Counted from the stretch's first letter, positions 46,765 to 56,473 are shown. The stretch is DNA of 64,000 nt from Sphingopyxis solisilvae (GCF_015475875.1 NZ_JADKYM010000004.1:1-64000), one strand, 5' to 3'. Numbers and translations are program-made. Notes: generated by a model from the sequence alone, not told the origin.

Positions 46765-49062
46765 ATGACCAACGCCCCCCCTCCCCCCTCTTCGGCCGCC
46801 CAGTCGGCGCGCACCATTCTGACCCGGTTGCACGAGGTGATGGCGTCGCGCGCCAACGCGCAGGGCAAGCTCAACCAGGTCGTCGGGATCATCGGCGAAT
46901 GTCTCGATAGCGAGGTTTGCTCGATCTATCTGCTGCGCGACGGCGCGCTCGAACTCTACGCAACCCGTGGGCTGAAACAGGAAGCGGTTCACGTTACTCG
47001 CCTGGGCCTTGGCGAAGGACTGGTCGGGATGATCGCCGACCAGATCGAAACGCTCAACCTCGACGAAGCCGCAGCACACCCCGATTTTTCCTATCGTCCC
47101 GAAACCGGCGAGGAATTGTTCCACAGCTTTGCCGGGGTGCCGATCATCCGCCGCGAGCGCGCGGTCGGCGTCCTGTGCGTCCAGCACGCCGACCCGCGGC
47201 GCTACGCCGACATCGAGATCGAAACGCTGCAGACGGTCGCGATGGTGTTGTCCGAACTGATCGCCAACGCCGATCTGGTCGATACCGCGGCGCGGATCGA
47301 TGCCGCCGCCGCCGACCAGTCGGCGCAGCGGCTGACCGGGCAAAAGCTGGTCGACGGCATGGGCGCGGGCGTGGCCGTGTTCCACCAGCCGCGCATCACC
47401 ATCGAACATACCGTCGCCGACGATACCGAGGCCGAGCGCCACCGCGTCTATGCGGCGTTCGACAAGATGCGCGAACAGATCGACCGCATGGCCAGCCAGG
47501 CTGATTTCGGCGTCGGCGGCGAGCATGAAGAGGTCATCGAGACCTACAAGATGTTCGCCTATGACGAAGGCTGGTCGCGGCGGATCAACGAAGCGATCGA
47601 CAGCGGCCTGACCGCTGAGGCGGCGATCGAGCGCGTCCAGCAGCGCACCCGGATGCGGATGCGCCAGATCGACGATCCGCTGCTGCGCGACCGGATGCAC
47701 GACCTTGAGGATCTGTCGAACCGCCTGATCCGCATCGTGTCGGGGCAGATGGGAACTGCGGCGCAAATGGGCCTGCGGCAGGATTCGATCCTGATCGCGC
47801 GCAACCTGGGTCCGGCCGAACTGCTCGAATATGATCGGCGCCGGCTGAAGGGCGTGGTGCTCGAGGAAGGATCGCTCACCGCGCACGTGATCATCGTGGC
47901 GCGCGCGATGGGGGTACCGGTCATCGGCCGGGTCAGCGATGTCCGCTCGTCGATCCGCGAGGGCGATCTGCTGCTCCTCGACGCCACCGCCGGCGCGGTG
48001 CATGTCCGCCCGACGCAGGCGGTGCAGGACGCGTTCGACGCGAAGCTCGAGATTTCACAGAAACGGCGCGCCAATCTGGCGTCGCTGCGCGACCTGCCCG
48101 CGGTGACCAAGGACGGTGTCGCGATCGAGTTGATGATCAATGCCGGGCTGCGCGAGGATGTCGCGGCGCTCGACCTGACCGGCGCGCGCGGGATCGGGCT
48201 GTTCCGCACCGAATTCCAGTTTCTGGTGTCCGCCACCCTCCCCGCGCGAGAACGCCAGCAGCGGCTGTATCGCGATGTGCTCGACGCCGCGGGTGACCGT
48301 CCGGTGATCTTTCGCACCGTCGATATCGGCGGTGACAAGGCGCTGCCCTATATGAATGTGCGCGACGCGGCGCTCGAGGAAAATCCCGCGATGGGCTGGC
48401 GCGCGCTGCGTCTGGCGCTGGAACGCGAAGGCCTGCTGAAGGTTCAGGCGCGCGCGTTGATGGAAGCCGCGGCGGGGCGGACACTGAACGTCATGTTCCC
48501 GATGGTGTCGGAACCCTGGGAATATGAGGCGGCACGCAACCTGTTCGTCGCACAGCGCGCCTGGCTGGCACAGCATAACAAAAGGCTGCCTGTCGCCATT
48601 CGATACGGCGCGATGCTTGAGGTGCCCGGGCTACTCGAAACGCTCGACCTGATGTTGCCGCATCTCGATTTCCTGTCGGTCGGCACGAACGACCTGACCC
48701 AGTTCCTCTTCGCCGCCGACCGCGCGCACCCGCGGCTTGCCGAGCGTTACGACTGGCTGTCGCCGACGGTCATGCGCTATCTGGCGCGCGTCGTGCGGAC
48801 GGTGGCGGGAACCAAGGTCGCGCTGGGCGTATGCGGCGAAATGGGCGGGCGGCCGCTCGAAGCCATGGCCCTGCTGGGCGTCGGTATCGAACGCCTGTCG
48901 ATCACCCCCGCAGGTGTCGGCCCGGTCAAGGCGATGATCCGCTCGCTCGACCTCGGCGCGCTGCGCGCAGATATGCCGGCGATTCTGGCGCAGCCGTCAT
49001 CAAGCCCCCGCGCCCAGTATCAGGCGTGGGCGGAGGCGCATCAGGTCGATTTAGGCGTGTGA
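46765..49062 (+). CDS. ptsP: PTS-Ntr phosphotransferase enzyme I (PtsP)
   Basis: 765 aa. N-terminal GAF domain (residues about 18-165), then the PEP-utiliser domains. The phosphorylated His lies in GSLTAHVIIVARAMGVPVIG near residue 375, and the PEP-binding barrel has GIGLFRTEFQFL and LSVGTNDLTQFLFAADR. It starts the nitrogen PTS phosphorelay to NPr and EIIA-Ntr, which reports nitrogen status through glutamine sensing by the GAF domain. In many alphaproteobacteria ptsP follows lysC; here 8.3 kb separate them. Confidence 0.95.
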   Translation: MTNAPPPPSSAAQSARTILTRLHEVMASRANAQGKLNQVVGIIGECLDSEVCSIYLLRDGALELYATRGLKQEAVHVTRLGLGEGLVGMIADQIETLNLDEAAAHPDFSYRPETGEELFHSFAGVPIIRRERAVGVLCVQHADPRRYADIEIETLQTVAMVLSELIANADLVDTAARIDAAAADQSAQRLTGQKLVDGMGAGVAVFHQPRITIEHTVADDTEAERHRVYAAFDKMREQIDRMASQADFGVGGEHEEVIETYKMFAYDEGWSRRINEAIDSGLTAEAAIERVQQRTRMRMRQIDDPLLRDRMHDLEDLSNRLIRIVSGQMGTAAQMGLRQDSILIARNLGPAELLEYDRRRLKGVVLEEGSLTAHVIIVARAMGVPVIGRVSDVRSSIREGDLLLLDATAGAVHVRPTQAVQDAFDAKLEISQKRRANLASLRDLPAVTKDGVAIELMINAGLREDVAALDLTGARGIGLFRTEFQFLVSATLPARERQQRLYRDVLDAAGDRPVIFRTVDIGGDKALPYMNVRDAALEENPAMGWRALRLALEREGLLKVQARALMEAAAGRTLNVMFPMVSEPWEYEAARNLFVAQRAWLAQHNKRLPVAIRYGAMLEVPGLLETLDLMLPHLDFLSVGTNDLTQFLFAADRAHPRLAERYDWLSPTVMRYLARVVRTVAGTKVALGVCGEMGGRPLEAMALLGVGIERLSITPAGVGPVKAMIRSLDLGALRADMPAILAQPSSSPRAQYQAWAEAHQVDLGV

Positions 49063-49068
49063 CCTTTT

Positions 49069-50058
49069 TCAGCCCTTGCCGAACAGCCAAGGTTGAACCA
49101 GCGCGCAAAGACGGTGTGCGGCATATATGCAAAGCACCGCGACGACCGCTCCCGCAATCGTATCGATCAGATGGTGGCTGCCGTGCAGCAGGGTCCCGAC
49201 CCACACAAGGATGTTGAACGTCACCGCGGGCCAGCGTAGCGCGCGGATCGGCCACAACGCCCATGCCGAATGCAGGGCCATGACGGTGTGATAGCTCGGG
49301 AAGGTAATCAACCCCATCATCGGCGCACGCGCGAGGTCGAACAATTCGCCCGTCCGGAGCTGCATGACCTGGACCACGGTGTGTCCTTCGGACGTCAGCA
49401 CCATTGCCGGATGATCTGCGCTGGTCAGGCCAAGATAGCCGTACGCGCCGACTGCGGGCAGGAAAATCGCAACGATATGGACGACAACCAGCGCGAGGAA
49501 TTGGGCGGTCACGAACTTCATCAAACGGACATTCTGGCACGCGAAAAGCAACGCCAAAAATATCACTCCCACCTGCGGCCCGGCCTGCTCATATGCAAAC
49601 CGGGTCAGGTCTACCAACGCCGGATAACCGGCGAACCAGCGCAGCATCGCAGCCCAGTCAAAACCCATAGCCCGGTCGATCGCGTAGAGATTATCGTCGA
49701 CCAACGGGAAGTGGGCACCCGCGGAATAGACCAGATAGCCCGTTGCCGCGCCAAATATGCTGCCCAGTTGAAGCGCCAGCACAAAGCCGAGCGTTGTGGC
49801 AAAGACCGGTCTGAAACGAACCGTGCAATACAATACGGCTAAACAACCTGCGACCGCCGCAATTCCCAGCCGGGACAAATCAGGTACCAGACGGACATTC
49901 GCGAATAGCCATAGTCCGCCAAGCGCAGCGAAAAGCACCGCGCTGCCCGCTGCAACCACTATTGACGCGACAAGCTCTTCGCGATTCGCCACCGCGGTCC
50001 AGTGGGCAACAAGACTGCGCAGATCGAAACGCGCGGGCTGAAGGGATGTTGTGGCCAT
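49069..50058 (-). CDS. PAP2-superfamily membrane phosphatase
   Basis: 329-aa polytopic membrane protein with about six to seven helices. The catalytic phosphatase motifs are present in its C-terminal third: SYHTVMALHSAW with the essential His, and GSHHLIDTIAGA. It probably removes phosphate from a lipid or transfers a lipid head group, as in the inositol-phosphorylceramide synthase-like PAP2_3 branch, which would suit sphingolipid-rich membranes; this specific role is inference. It is convergent with ptsP, 6 bp apart. Confidence 0.85.
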   Translation of the reverse strand: MATTSLQPARFDLRSLVAHWTAVANREELVASIVVAAGSAVLFAALGGLWLFANVRLVPDLSRLGIAAVAGCLAVLYCTVRFRPVFATTLGFVLALQLGSIFGAATGYLVYSAGAHFPLVDDNLYAIDRAMGFDWAAMLRWFAGYPALVDLTRFAYEQAGPQVGVIFLALLFACQNVRLMKFVTAQFLALVVVHIVAIFLPAVGAYGYLGLTSADHPAMVLTSEGHTVVQVMQLRTGELFDLARAPMMGLITFPSYHTVMALHSAWALWPIRALRWPAVTFNILVWVGTLLHGSHHLIDTIAGAVVAVLCIYAAHRLCALVQPWLFGKG

Positions 50059-50192
50059 CGGACGGCGTTAACTATCCGCGCCCAATTAAGATCCTGTAAA
50101 TCAGCCCTGTCCGCTCCCTGCCATCGGGAACAAATCCGACAGTGACAAGTAAAATGTTTATGATATGTTCTGATTAGCAAAAAGGAGAATAT

Positions 50193-50609
50193 ATGAACGA
50201 TGAAGCTCCCCGCGCCACCGGCCAATGCCATTGTGGCGCGATCCGTTATTCGATGACCACCACCGTGCAGCATCATGCGCTGTGCCATTGCAGCGATTGT
50301 CGGCGCCATGCAGGTGCGCCGATGGTCGGATGGGCGCTCGTCGGACAGGACGAGATCGAGACTACGGGTACGCCCAAAATCTATGCGTCGTCCGAGCATG
50401 GCCGCCGCCATTTCTGCGGCGAGTGCGGCACCGGGCTGTTCTATACCAGCGAGGCGATTTTTCCAGGGCAGATCGACGTCCAGTCCGCGACGCTCGATGA
50501 TCCCGGCCTGATCCCGGCGCAGGTGCAGATCCAGACCGCCGAACGCATCGGCTGGATAGAAAAGCTGGACAGCCTGCCCGCGTTCGAGCGTTATCCGCCG
50601 TTTGAATAG
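50193..50609 (+). CDS. GFA-family zinc-binding protein
   Basis: 138 aa. Glutathione-dependent formaldehyde-activating enzyme (GFA) fold with zinc ligands CHCG near residue 12, CHCSDCRR near 33 and CGECGTGLFY near 76. Biochemical roles of most relatives are unknown; a true formaldehyde activity is not claimed. ATG 50193 has AAAGGAGA upstream. A separate transcript between the PAP2 and rarA genes is likely. Confidence 0.9.
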   Translation: MNDEAPRATGQCHCGAIRYSMTTTVQHHALCHCSDCRRHAGAPMVGWALVGQDEIETTGTPKIYASSEHGRRHFCGECGTGLFYTSEAIFPGQIDVQSATLDDPGLIPAQVQIQTAERIGWIEKLDSLPAFERYPPFE

Positions 50610-50663
50610 GGCGCGGCGCGGATCGTTTGCGCAGCTTTGGTCTTGTTTGCGCGCGGCAGCGCA

Positions 50664-51989
50664 TCATCCCCCGCCCCGCATCCGGCGTTGCTCGTCCCAC
50701 CAGGCGATACGTTCGGCGATCCGTTTTTCGAACCCGCGATCGGTGGGCTGGTAATAGGTCTGCGCGCCCATCCCTTCGGGCCAGTAATCGGCGCCTGAAA
50801 AGCCATCGGGGGCGTCATGATCATAGGCATAACCCGCGCCATAGCCGAGATCCTTCATCAGCTTCGTCGGCGCGTTGAGGATGTTCGCGGGCGGCGCGAG
50901 CGACCCGGTGTCGCGCGCCGACGCGAACGCCGCTTTTTGCGCTGCATAGGCGGCATTCGATTTGGGCGCAGTGGCCAGATAGAGGCACGCCTGCACGATC
51001 GCGAGTTCGCCCTCGGGTGAGCCGAGAAATTGATAGGCGTCCTTGGCGGCGAGGCATTGCACCAGCGCCTGCGGATCGGCGAGGCCGACGTCTTCGCTGG
51101 CAAAGCGCACCAGTCGCCGCAGCACATAGAGCGGCTCCTCGCCTGCTACCAGCATCCGTGCAAGGTAATAGAGCGACGCCTGCGGGTCCGACCCGCGCAG
51201 CGCCTTGTGCAGCGCAGAAATCAGATTGTAGTGGCCGTCGCGATCCTTGTCATAGACCGGCATCCGGCGGTGCAGAAACTGCGCGAGCTCGCTCGATCCC
51301 AGCGGGTTGCGGATTGCGGCGGCGAACAGCGTCTCAACCTGATTGAGCAGGAAGCGGCCGTCGCCGTCGGCGCTCGCGACCAGCGCGACCTTCGCCTCGT
51401 CGGTAACAGGCAGGCCGCGCCCGACGTCGGCCTCGGCGCGCGCAACCAAAAGCGCGAGCGCGTCTTCACCCAGCCGGTTCAGCACCAGCACCTGCGCCCG
51501 CGACAAGAGCGCGGCGTTCAGGGCGAAGCTGGGGTTCTCGGTCGTCGCGCCGACGAGCACCACCGTGCCGCGCTCGACATAGGGCAGGAACCCGTCCTGC
51601 TGAGCACGATTGAATCGGTGAATCTCGTCGACGAACAGCAAGGTTCGCTTGCCCGCCGCGGCCATTTTTTCGGCATCGGCAAAGGCGGTCCGCAGGTCGG
51701 CAACCCCAGAGAACACCGCCGAGAGAGCCGAAAACCGCATCCCTACCGCTTCGGCCAACAGGCGCGCGATCGTCGTCTTGCCGGTCCCCGGCGGTCCCCA
51801 CAGGATGATCGACGACAATTGCCCCGCCGCCACCATGCGCCCGATCGCACCCTCCGGTCCGGTCAGATGCTCCTGCCCGACGACGTCGGCCAGCGTGCGC
51901 GGGCGCAATCGCTCGGCAAGCGGCGCCAGGCCGTTCGCGGCGTCCTCGCGCCCGACCGGGGCGTCGTCGCCGAACAGGTTATCGGCCAT
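50664..51989 (-). CDS. rarA: Replication-associated recombination AAA ATPase RarA (MgsA)
   Basis: 441 aa. Walker A GPPGTGKTTIARLLA near residue 62, Walker B LLFVDEIHRFN, sensor I TTENPSF and a C-terminal tetramerisation part ending in SGADYWPEGM. It acts at stalled replication forks, related to human WRNIP1. The start ATG 51989 is preceded by the glycosyltransferase gene with a 7-bp gap on the same strand. Confidence 0.95.
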   Translation of the reverse strand: MADNLFGDDAPVGREDAANGLAPLAERLRPRTLADVVGQEHLTGPEGAIGRMVAAGQLSSIILWGPPGTGKTTIARLLAEAVGMRFSALSAVFSGVADLRTAFADAEKMAAAGKRTLLFVDEIHRFNRAQQDGFLPYVERGTVVLVGATTENPSFALNAALLSRAQVLVLNRLGEDALALLVARAEADVGRGLPVTDEAKVALVASADGDGRFLLNQVETLFAAAIRNPLGSSELAQFLHRRMPVYDKDRDGHYNLISALHKALRGSDPQASLYYLARMLVAGEEPLYVLRRLVRFASEDVGLADPQALVQCLAAKDAYQFLGSPEGELAIVQACLYLATAPKSNAAYAAQKAAFASARDTGSLAPPANILNAPTKLMKDLGYGAGYAYDHDAPDGFSGADYWPEGMGAQTYYQPTDRGFEKRIAERIAWWDEQRRMRGGG

Positions 51990-51996
51990 GCGGCCC

Positions 51997-53154
51997 TCAG
52001 CCCCCGTGCCGCTGTTTCTGGCGGATCAGGCGCAGATAAGTGTCGGCGACCGCCTGGTTGATCGCGTCCCACTGATAGGCTCCGCTTTCGCTCACCGCGG
52101 CCGCACCATGATCGCCCCGAAGCGGGATGTCGTCGCAATAATGCTGGAGATGATCGGCAAAGCCGGTGATCGAGCCGGGCGCCACGAGATAGCCGGTCCG
52201 GCCATGTTTGACGATGCTGGCGCTGCCCGTGGCGCGCGCCGCGACGACAGGAAGCCCGCACGCCATCGCTTCCAGGGTCACATTGCCAAAGGTTTCGGTG
52301 ACCGACGGATTGAAAAAGATGTCGCACGAAGCAAGCGCCCGCGCCAGATCCACGCCGCCCTGAAATCCTATGAAATGCGCGTCGGGCAGGCGCGATTCGA
52401 ACCAGTCGCCCGCTGGTCCCTCACCGATCACGACAACCCGGTGCGGGACACGCCGGCGCGCCAGGGCGTCGATGGCGTCGGCGAACACGTCGAGCCCCTT
52501 TTCCATCACCAGTCGACCGAGGAACGCGATCGCGGGAATATCATCTTCGATCCCGAGCCCGCGGCGCCAGTCCATGTCGCGGCGACCTGGGTTGAAGACG
52601 TCCTGCTCGACACCGCGCGTCCAGATGCCGATGTCGTAGTTCATCCTCTGGTCGCGCAGCACCTGAGCAAAGCTTTCCGACGGCGCGATCAGCGCGTCGC
52701 ATTTGCGATACAATTTGCGCAGCCAGGCGACGATCACCGGTTCGAGGAACGACAGATTATAGTAGCGGAAATATGTCTCGAACCGGGTGTGGACCGAACA
52801 GGCGACCGGGATCCGCCGTCGCCGCGCCCAGGCCGCAGCCTGCCGCGAGACGCGGTCGGGGCTGGAGATATGGAGCATATTGGGCGCAAATTCAGTGATG
52901 TCCTGCCGCACCCGCGACGAAAAGCTGACCGGAATGCGATACTCGCTGCGACCGGGGATAGCGAAGGACGGCACGCTGACCAGATCGCCGGTCGGTTGGA
53001 AATCCGGGTTTGCCACCGTCGGCGAATAGACCCGTACCGCGGCGCCTTGGGCCAGCAGATAGCCGACGAGGCGGTTCAGCGCCTTGTTCGCACCGTCGGT
53101 GGTCATGTTGTAATTGCCGCTGAATAGCGCGATACGCAGGTCGGAAACGTCCAT
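51997..53154 (-). CDS. GT4-type glycosyltransferase
   Basis: 385 aa from ATG 53154 (MDVSDLRIALFSGNYN). Two Rossmann halves; the C-terminal half has the EX7E-like motif in NPSVTETFGNVTLEAMACGLPVVAA and the GPAGDWFESRL turn near residue 240. It transfers a sugar from a nucleotide donor, possibly a glycolipid sugar as in the mannosyl- or digalactosyl-transferase types; the acceptor is not deducible. It may share a transcript with rarA. Confidence 0.88.
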   Translation of the reverse strand: MDVSDLRIALFSGNYNMTTDGANKALNRLVGYLLAQGAAVRVYSPTVANPDFQPTGDLVSVPSFAIPGRSEYRIPVSFSSRVRQDITEFAPNMLHISSPDRVSRQAAAWARRRRIPVACSVHTRFETYFRYYNLSFLEPVIVAWLRKLYRKCDALIAPSESFAQVLRDQRMNYDIGIWTRGVEQDVFNPGRRDMDWRRGLGIEDDIPAIAFLGRLVMEKGLDVFADAIDALARRRVPHRVVVIGEGPAGDWFESRLPDAHFIGFQGGVDLARALASCDIFFNPSVTETFGNVTLEAMACGLPVVAARATGSASIVKHGRTGYLVAPGSITGFADHLQHYCDDIPLRGDHGAAAVSESGAYQWDAINQAVADTYLRLIRQKQRHGG

Positions 53155-53195
53155 TTCGCCTGCGCTAGTCCCTTGGGCGCGCAAAGGCAATCGGA

Positions 53196-54137
53196 TCAGA
53201 ACTCGTCGTTGCGGTCGAACGTTGCCTCCAGATCGACGACAACGGGCGGATGCAGCCGAACGCGGTGGACGCGGCGTTCGTCGGCCTCGGTCACCTCGAT
53301 CCGCCAGCCGCTGGGATGGAGCAGGATCTCGCCAACCTCCGGGACGTGCCCCGCCAGCACCGCGGCAAGGCCGCCCAGCGTGTCGACATCTTCGTCGATG
53401 TCGGCCAGCCGCGGGTCGATCGCCTCGCCGACATCGTCGAGTTCGGCGCGCGCGTCGGCGTTCCAGCAGCCGTCGTCGCCGGGGGCGAACAGCGCGGTGG
53501 GTTCGTCATCATGTTCGTCCTCGATCTCGCCGACGATTTCCTCGACCAGATCCTCGATCGTCAGCAGGCCTTCGGTGCCGGAATATTCGTCGATGACGAT
53601 CGCGAGATGGGTACGCTTGGCGCGCATTTCGGCGAGCAGGTCGAGCACGCCCATCGACTGCGGTACGTAAAGCGGCTGGCGGATCAGGTCGATCAGCGGG
53701 GGCGGCGGGCGCCCCTCGGCGAGCACCGCAAACACATCCTTGACGTGGATCATCCCGACCACCTCGTCGAGATTTTCACGGTACACCGGCAGGCGGCTAT
53801 GCCCCGCCTCGGCAAAGGCGGCAACGATGTCGACGAAAGCCGTACTCTCCGGGATCGCAATGATGTCGGCGCGCGGCACCGCGACATCGTCCACCGTCTG
53901 TTCGCCAAAATGGAGCAGGTTGCGCAGCATCTTGCGTTCGATCGGCGACATATCGCCAACGATGTTGCTGCCACGCCGGTCGTGACCTTCTTCCTCGGCC
54001 TCGTCGATGACCTCTTCGATCTGTTCGCGCAGCGAAGGTTCGTTGTTCCCACCAAAGAGCAAATGTTTAAGCCCGGACAAAAGTCCGGATCTACTGTCCT
54101 CTTCCGATCGGTTTGAAGACCCTTGGTCGTCGGGCAT
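53196..54137 (-). CDS. corC: CorC/HlyC-type protein with CBS domains
   Basis: 313 aa, soluble. Tandem CBS domains cover about residues 65-195 (VAVPRADIIAIPES and LAIVIDEYSGTEGLLTIEDLVEEIVGEIEDE), followed by a CorC_HlyC domain with LGGLAAVLAGHVPEVGE. CorC helps magnesium and cobalt export in enterics. It follows ybeY by 17 bp, the normal bacterial order ybeY-corC. Confidence 0.93.
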   Translation of the reverse strand: MPDDQGSSNRSEEDSRSGLLSGLKHLLFGGNNEPSLREQIEEVIDEAEEEGHDRRGSNIVGDMSPIERKMLRNLLHFGEQTVDDVAVPRADIIAIPESTAFVDIVAAFAEAGHSRLPVYRENLDEVVGMIHVKDVFAVLAEGRPPPPLIDLIRQPLYVPQSMGVLDLLAEMRAKRTHLAIVIDEYSGTEGLLTIEDLVEEIVGEIEDEHDDEPTALFAPGDDGCWNADARAELDDVGEAIDPRLADIDEDVDTLGGLAAVLAGHVPEVGEILLHPSGWRIEVTEADERRVHRVRLHPPVVVDLEATFDRNDEF

Positions 54138-54154
54138 TGCGGCACATTTCTCCG

Positions 54155-54661
54155 TTAATCCTGATCAACATATGGATTGGCGATGCCCAGCGATGCAAGC
54201 GCTTTCGTTTCCAGCGCCTCCATCGCATTGGCGCTTGTGTCGTCTATATGGTCATAGCCGAGCAGGTGCAGGGTGCCATGGACGATCAGATGCGTCGCAT
54301 GGTCGGCGATCGAGACCCCTTTGCCTTCAGCTTCGCGGCCGCAGGTTTCAAGCGCCAGCACGATGTCGCCGAGCAGGATTTCGCCGTCGTCGCTGTTCGC
54401 CAGACCTTCGAGCAGATCGTCCTGCACTTGCGGAAAGGACAGTACGTTGGTGGGCATGTCCTTGCCGCGGAAATCACGGTTCAGGGTCTGCACTTCGGCG
54501 TCGTCGGTCAACCGCACCGCGACCTCGACCAGCGGCGCCGCATTGGCCAGCGCCGCGTAAGGCGTCAGCGCGAGGGCGGCCGCCACCGCTTCCGCGGCAC
54601 GTGCCTCCCAATCGAGCGTATCGGGCCAGGGCGTGGCTTCATGGGTTTCGACGCTCAGCAC
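54155..54661 (-). CDS. ybeY: Endoribonuclease YbeY
   Basis: 168 aa. The zinc site HGTLHLLGYDH near residue 125 and the preceding NVLSFP identify YbeY, the metalloprotein needed for 16S rRNA 3'-end maturation and ribosome quality control. Normally preceded by phoH; here phoH lies 6 kb upstream on the same strand, separated by accessory genes and repeats, so ybeY may need its own promoter in the 54662-54843 stretch, where none was clearly recognised. Confidence 0.95.
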   Translation of the reverse strand: MLSVETHEATPWPDTLDWEARAAEAVAAALALTPYAALANAAPLVEVAVRLTDDAEVQTLNRDFRGKDMPTNVLSFPQVQDDLLEGLANSDDGEILLGDIVLALETCGREAEGKGVSIADHATHLIVHGTLHLLGYDHIDDTSANAMEALETKALASLGIANPYVDQD

Positions 54662-54843
54662 GCAATATCTCGCGCAAGGGAAATGGCGGAAAACTGGGTA
54701 ACTTCACTCGCAATTCGCGTTTTCCGGGCGGCGCGCGCGCCTGCTGGATGATCGTTGAAGGTCATGCCTATCCGCTACCGCGGCGCGGGAATGTAGGACA
54801 GCGTTTTTTCCGGTTCCGGTTTGAGGTGGGGAGTAGCCATCAA

Positions 54844-54977
54844 TCCTCCCTGTGGCGAAGCCATGGGGAGGGGGACCGCTCGCGAAGCGAGGGGTGGAGG
54901 GGCAGCGACGGCAGCGCCATGGCCCCTCCGTCAGCGCTTCGCGCTGCCACCTCCCCATGGCTTCGCCACAGGGAGGA
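54844..54977. repeat. Composite palindromic intergenic repeat, family A copy 2 (inverted)
   Basis: 134 bp with the same ends as the copy at 32901 (TCCTCCCTG ... CAGGGAGGA) but with the two inner halves in reverse order, so the unit is inserted in the opposite orientation. It marks the left border of the accessory segment between ybeY and phoH. Confidence 0.88.
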
Positions 54978-55010
54978 TCGCTGGCCGCCGTTGTCACTCG
55001 CCCATCACCC

Positions 55011-55877
55011 TTAATGCACATGCCTCAGCTTGTCGGGGTTGCGCATCACATAGATGCCGGTGACCTTGCCATCCTCGATCTCGAGCGCCGTCGTTTGCAG
55101 TTCGCCGTCGGCCTCGCGCGTGACAAAGCCCGGCAGGCCATTGATCATCCCGGTGTGGACGAGCGTCGAGCCATATTTGCGCAGGAGTACCGCAACGCTG
55201 CGATGCACTTTCAATACCAGCGCCTTGCCCAGGATCGGAATCGCGGCGGCAGGGCGCTTGCCGCCGCCGTCCGCCCACATGCCGACGTCGGCGGCGAGCA
55301 GCGCGCCGAGCGCGGCCATGTCGCCGCTGCGCGAGGCCGCGAAAAAGGCGTTGGCGATCTCCATCCCGCGCTCCTTTTCAAGCTTGTAGCGCGGACGCGC
55401 GTCGCGGACGTGGGCGCGGGCGCGCGCGGCGAGCTGGCGGGTCGCCGCGGGATCGCGATCGATCGTCGCCGCCACCTCGTCGAAACCGACGCCGAAGACG
55501 TCATGGAGGAGGAAAGCGGCGCGCTCGAGGGGGGAGAGCCGTTCGAGCGCGAGCATCAGCGGCAGCGTGACATCGTCTTCCTCCTCGTCCCCGACCAGCG
55601 GATCGGGGAGCCATGGGCCGACATAGGTCTCGCGCCGACGACGCGCCGATTTGAGCTGGTCGAGGCAGAGCCGCGTCACGGTACGGCGGAGGAACGCCGC
55701 GGGCTCGCGCACCGCGGCGCGGTCGGCGGCGAGCCAGCGGATGAAGGCGTCCTGCACGACATCCTCGGCATCGGCGACCGAGCCGAGCATGCGGTAGGCA
55801 ACGCGGGTGAGCAGCGGGCGCAGCGGGTCGAAAACACCCGCCGCGTCCATCGCGTCACCGGGGCGCGTCGCCGCCAT
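55011..55877 (-). CDS. ECF41-family sigma factor with C-terminal SnoaL-like domain
   Basis: 288 aa from ATG 55877, overlapping the upstream stop (TGATG). Sigma-2 region (VAYRMLGSVADAEDVVQDAF) and sigma-4 region (LSPLERAAFLLHDVFGVGFDEVA) frame the conserved linker motif WLPDPL; the C-terminal SnoaL-like domain carries DGGGKRPA and the final NPDKL. These three motifs are hallmarks of ECF41, in which the C-terminal domain controls sigma activity without an anti-sigma protein. Directly upstream lies its usual partner gene and a consensus ECF41 promoter. Confidence 0.93.
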   Translation of the reverse strand: MAATRPGDAMDAAGVFDPLRPLLTRVAYRMLGSVADAEDVVQDAFIRWLAADRAAVREPAAFLRRTVTRLCLDQLKSARRRRETYVGPWLPDPLVGDEEEDDVTLPLMLALERLSPLERAAFLLHDVFGVGFDEVAATIDRDPAATRQLAARARAHVRDARPRYKLEKERGMEIANAFFAASRSGDMAALGALLAADVGMWADGGGKRPAAAIPILGKALVLKVHRSVAVLLRKYGSTLVHTGMINGLPGFVTREADGELQTTALEIEDGKVTGIYVMRNPDKLRHVH

Positions 55878-56332
55878 CAGGCAGCCTTCGCCGCCGGGGT
55901 TTCGAGCCACAGGTCAAAACCGACCGCGATCCGGTTCCAGCCGTTGATGATGTTGATCATCAGGGTGAGGTTCACCTGTTCCTCCGGCGTGAAATGCGCC
56001 TCGATCGCTTCTTTCGCGGCCTCCTGTGTGTGGCCTTGCGACAAGGTGGTCAAGGCATCGGTCCACGCGAGCGCGGCACGTTCGCGCGGCGTATAGACGG
56101 GCGCCTCGCGCCAGGCCGCCAGCAGGTAGATGCGCTGTTCGGTTTCGCCGAGCGAGCGCGCATCCGCAGTGTGCATGTTGATGCAATTGGCGCAGGCGTT
56201 GAGGATCGACGCCCGGATCTTGACGAGTTCGACCAGGCTTTTTTCGAGGCTCTTTTCGATCGCGAGCGAGGCGCCCATCCACTGCTTCATCAGCTGCGGT
56301 GCGGCGGCGAAGGGGTCGGTTACGCGGGTCAT
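55877..56332 (-). CDS. Carboxymuconolactone decarboxylase/AhpD-like protein, ECF41 partner
   Basis: 151 aa, helical. The redox motif CANCINMH (CxxC followed by His) near residue 47 is typical of the AhpD/CMD superfamily; MTRVTDPFAAAPQLMKQWM and GWNRIAVGF resemble the ECF41-linked subgroup. Peroxidase-like or oxidoreductase function is probable, but substrate is unknown. It is co-transcribed with the sigma factor from the promoter at 56366-56392. Confidence 0.9.
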   Translation of the reverse strand: MTRVTDPFAAAPQLMKQWMGASLAIEKSLEKSLVELVKIRASILNACANCINMHTADARSLGETEQRIYLLAAWREAPVYTPRERAALAWTDALTTLSQGHTQEAAKEAIEAHFTPEEQVNLTLMINIINGWNRIAVGFDLWLETPAAKAA

Positions 56333-56365
56333 GTCATGTCTCCTTCCAAGGGGTTACACGGACAT

Positions 56366-56392
56366 GACGAGGCAGGATCGGCAGCTGTGACA
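56366..56392 (-). promoter_or_regulatory. ECF41-type promoter
   Basis: Read on the minus strand: TGTCACA at 56392-56386, 16-nt spacer, CGTC at 56369-56366. This is the published ECF41 consensus (TGTCACA-N16-CGTC), 34 nt before the start codon of the CMD-like gene. It predicts that the sigma factor drives its own operon. Confidence 0.88.
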
Positions 56393-56473
56393 TGGCGCAC
56401 GAAAAAATTCTGCGCGCTTGTGAAAAAATCCGGTAGCCTGCGCCCCTCGACAATGATGAGGAGGGGTCCAATC

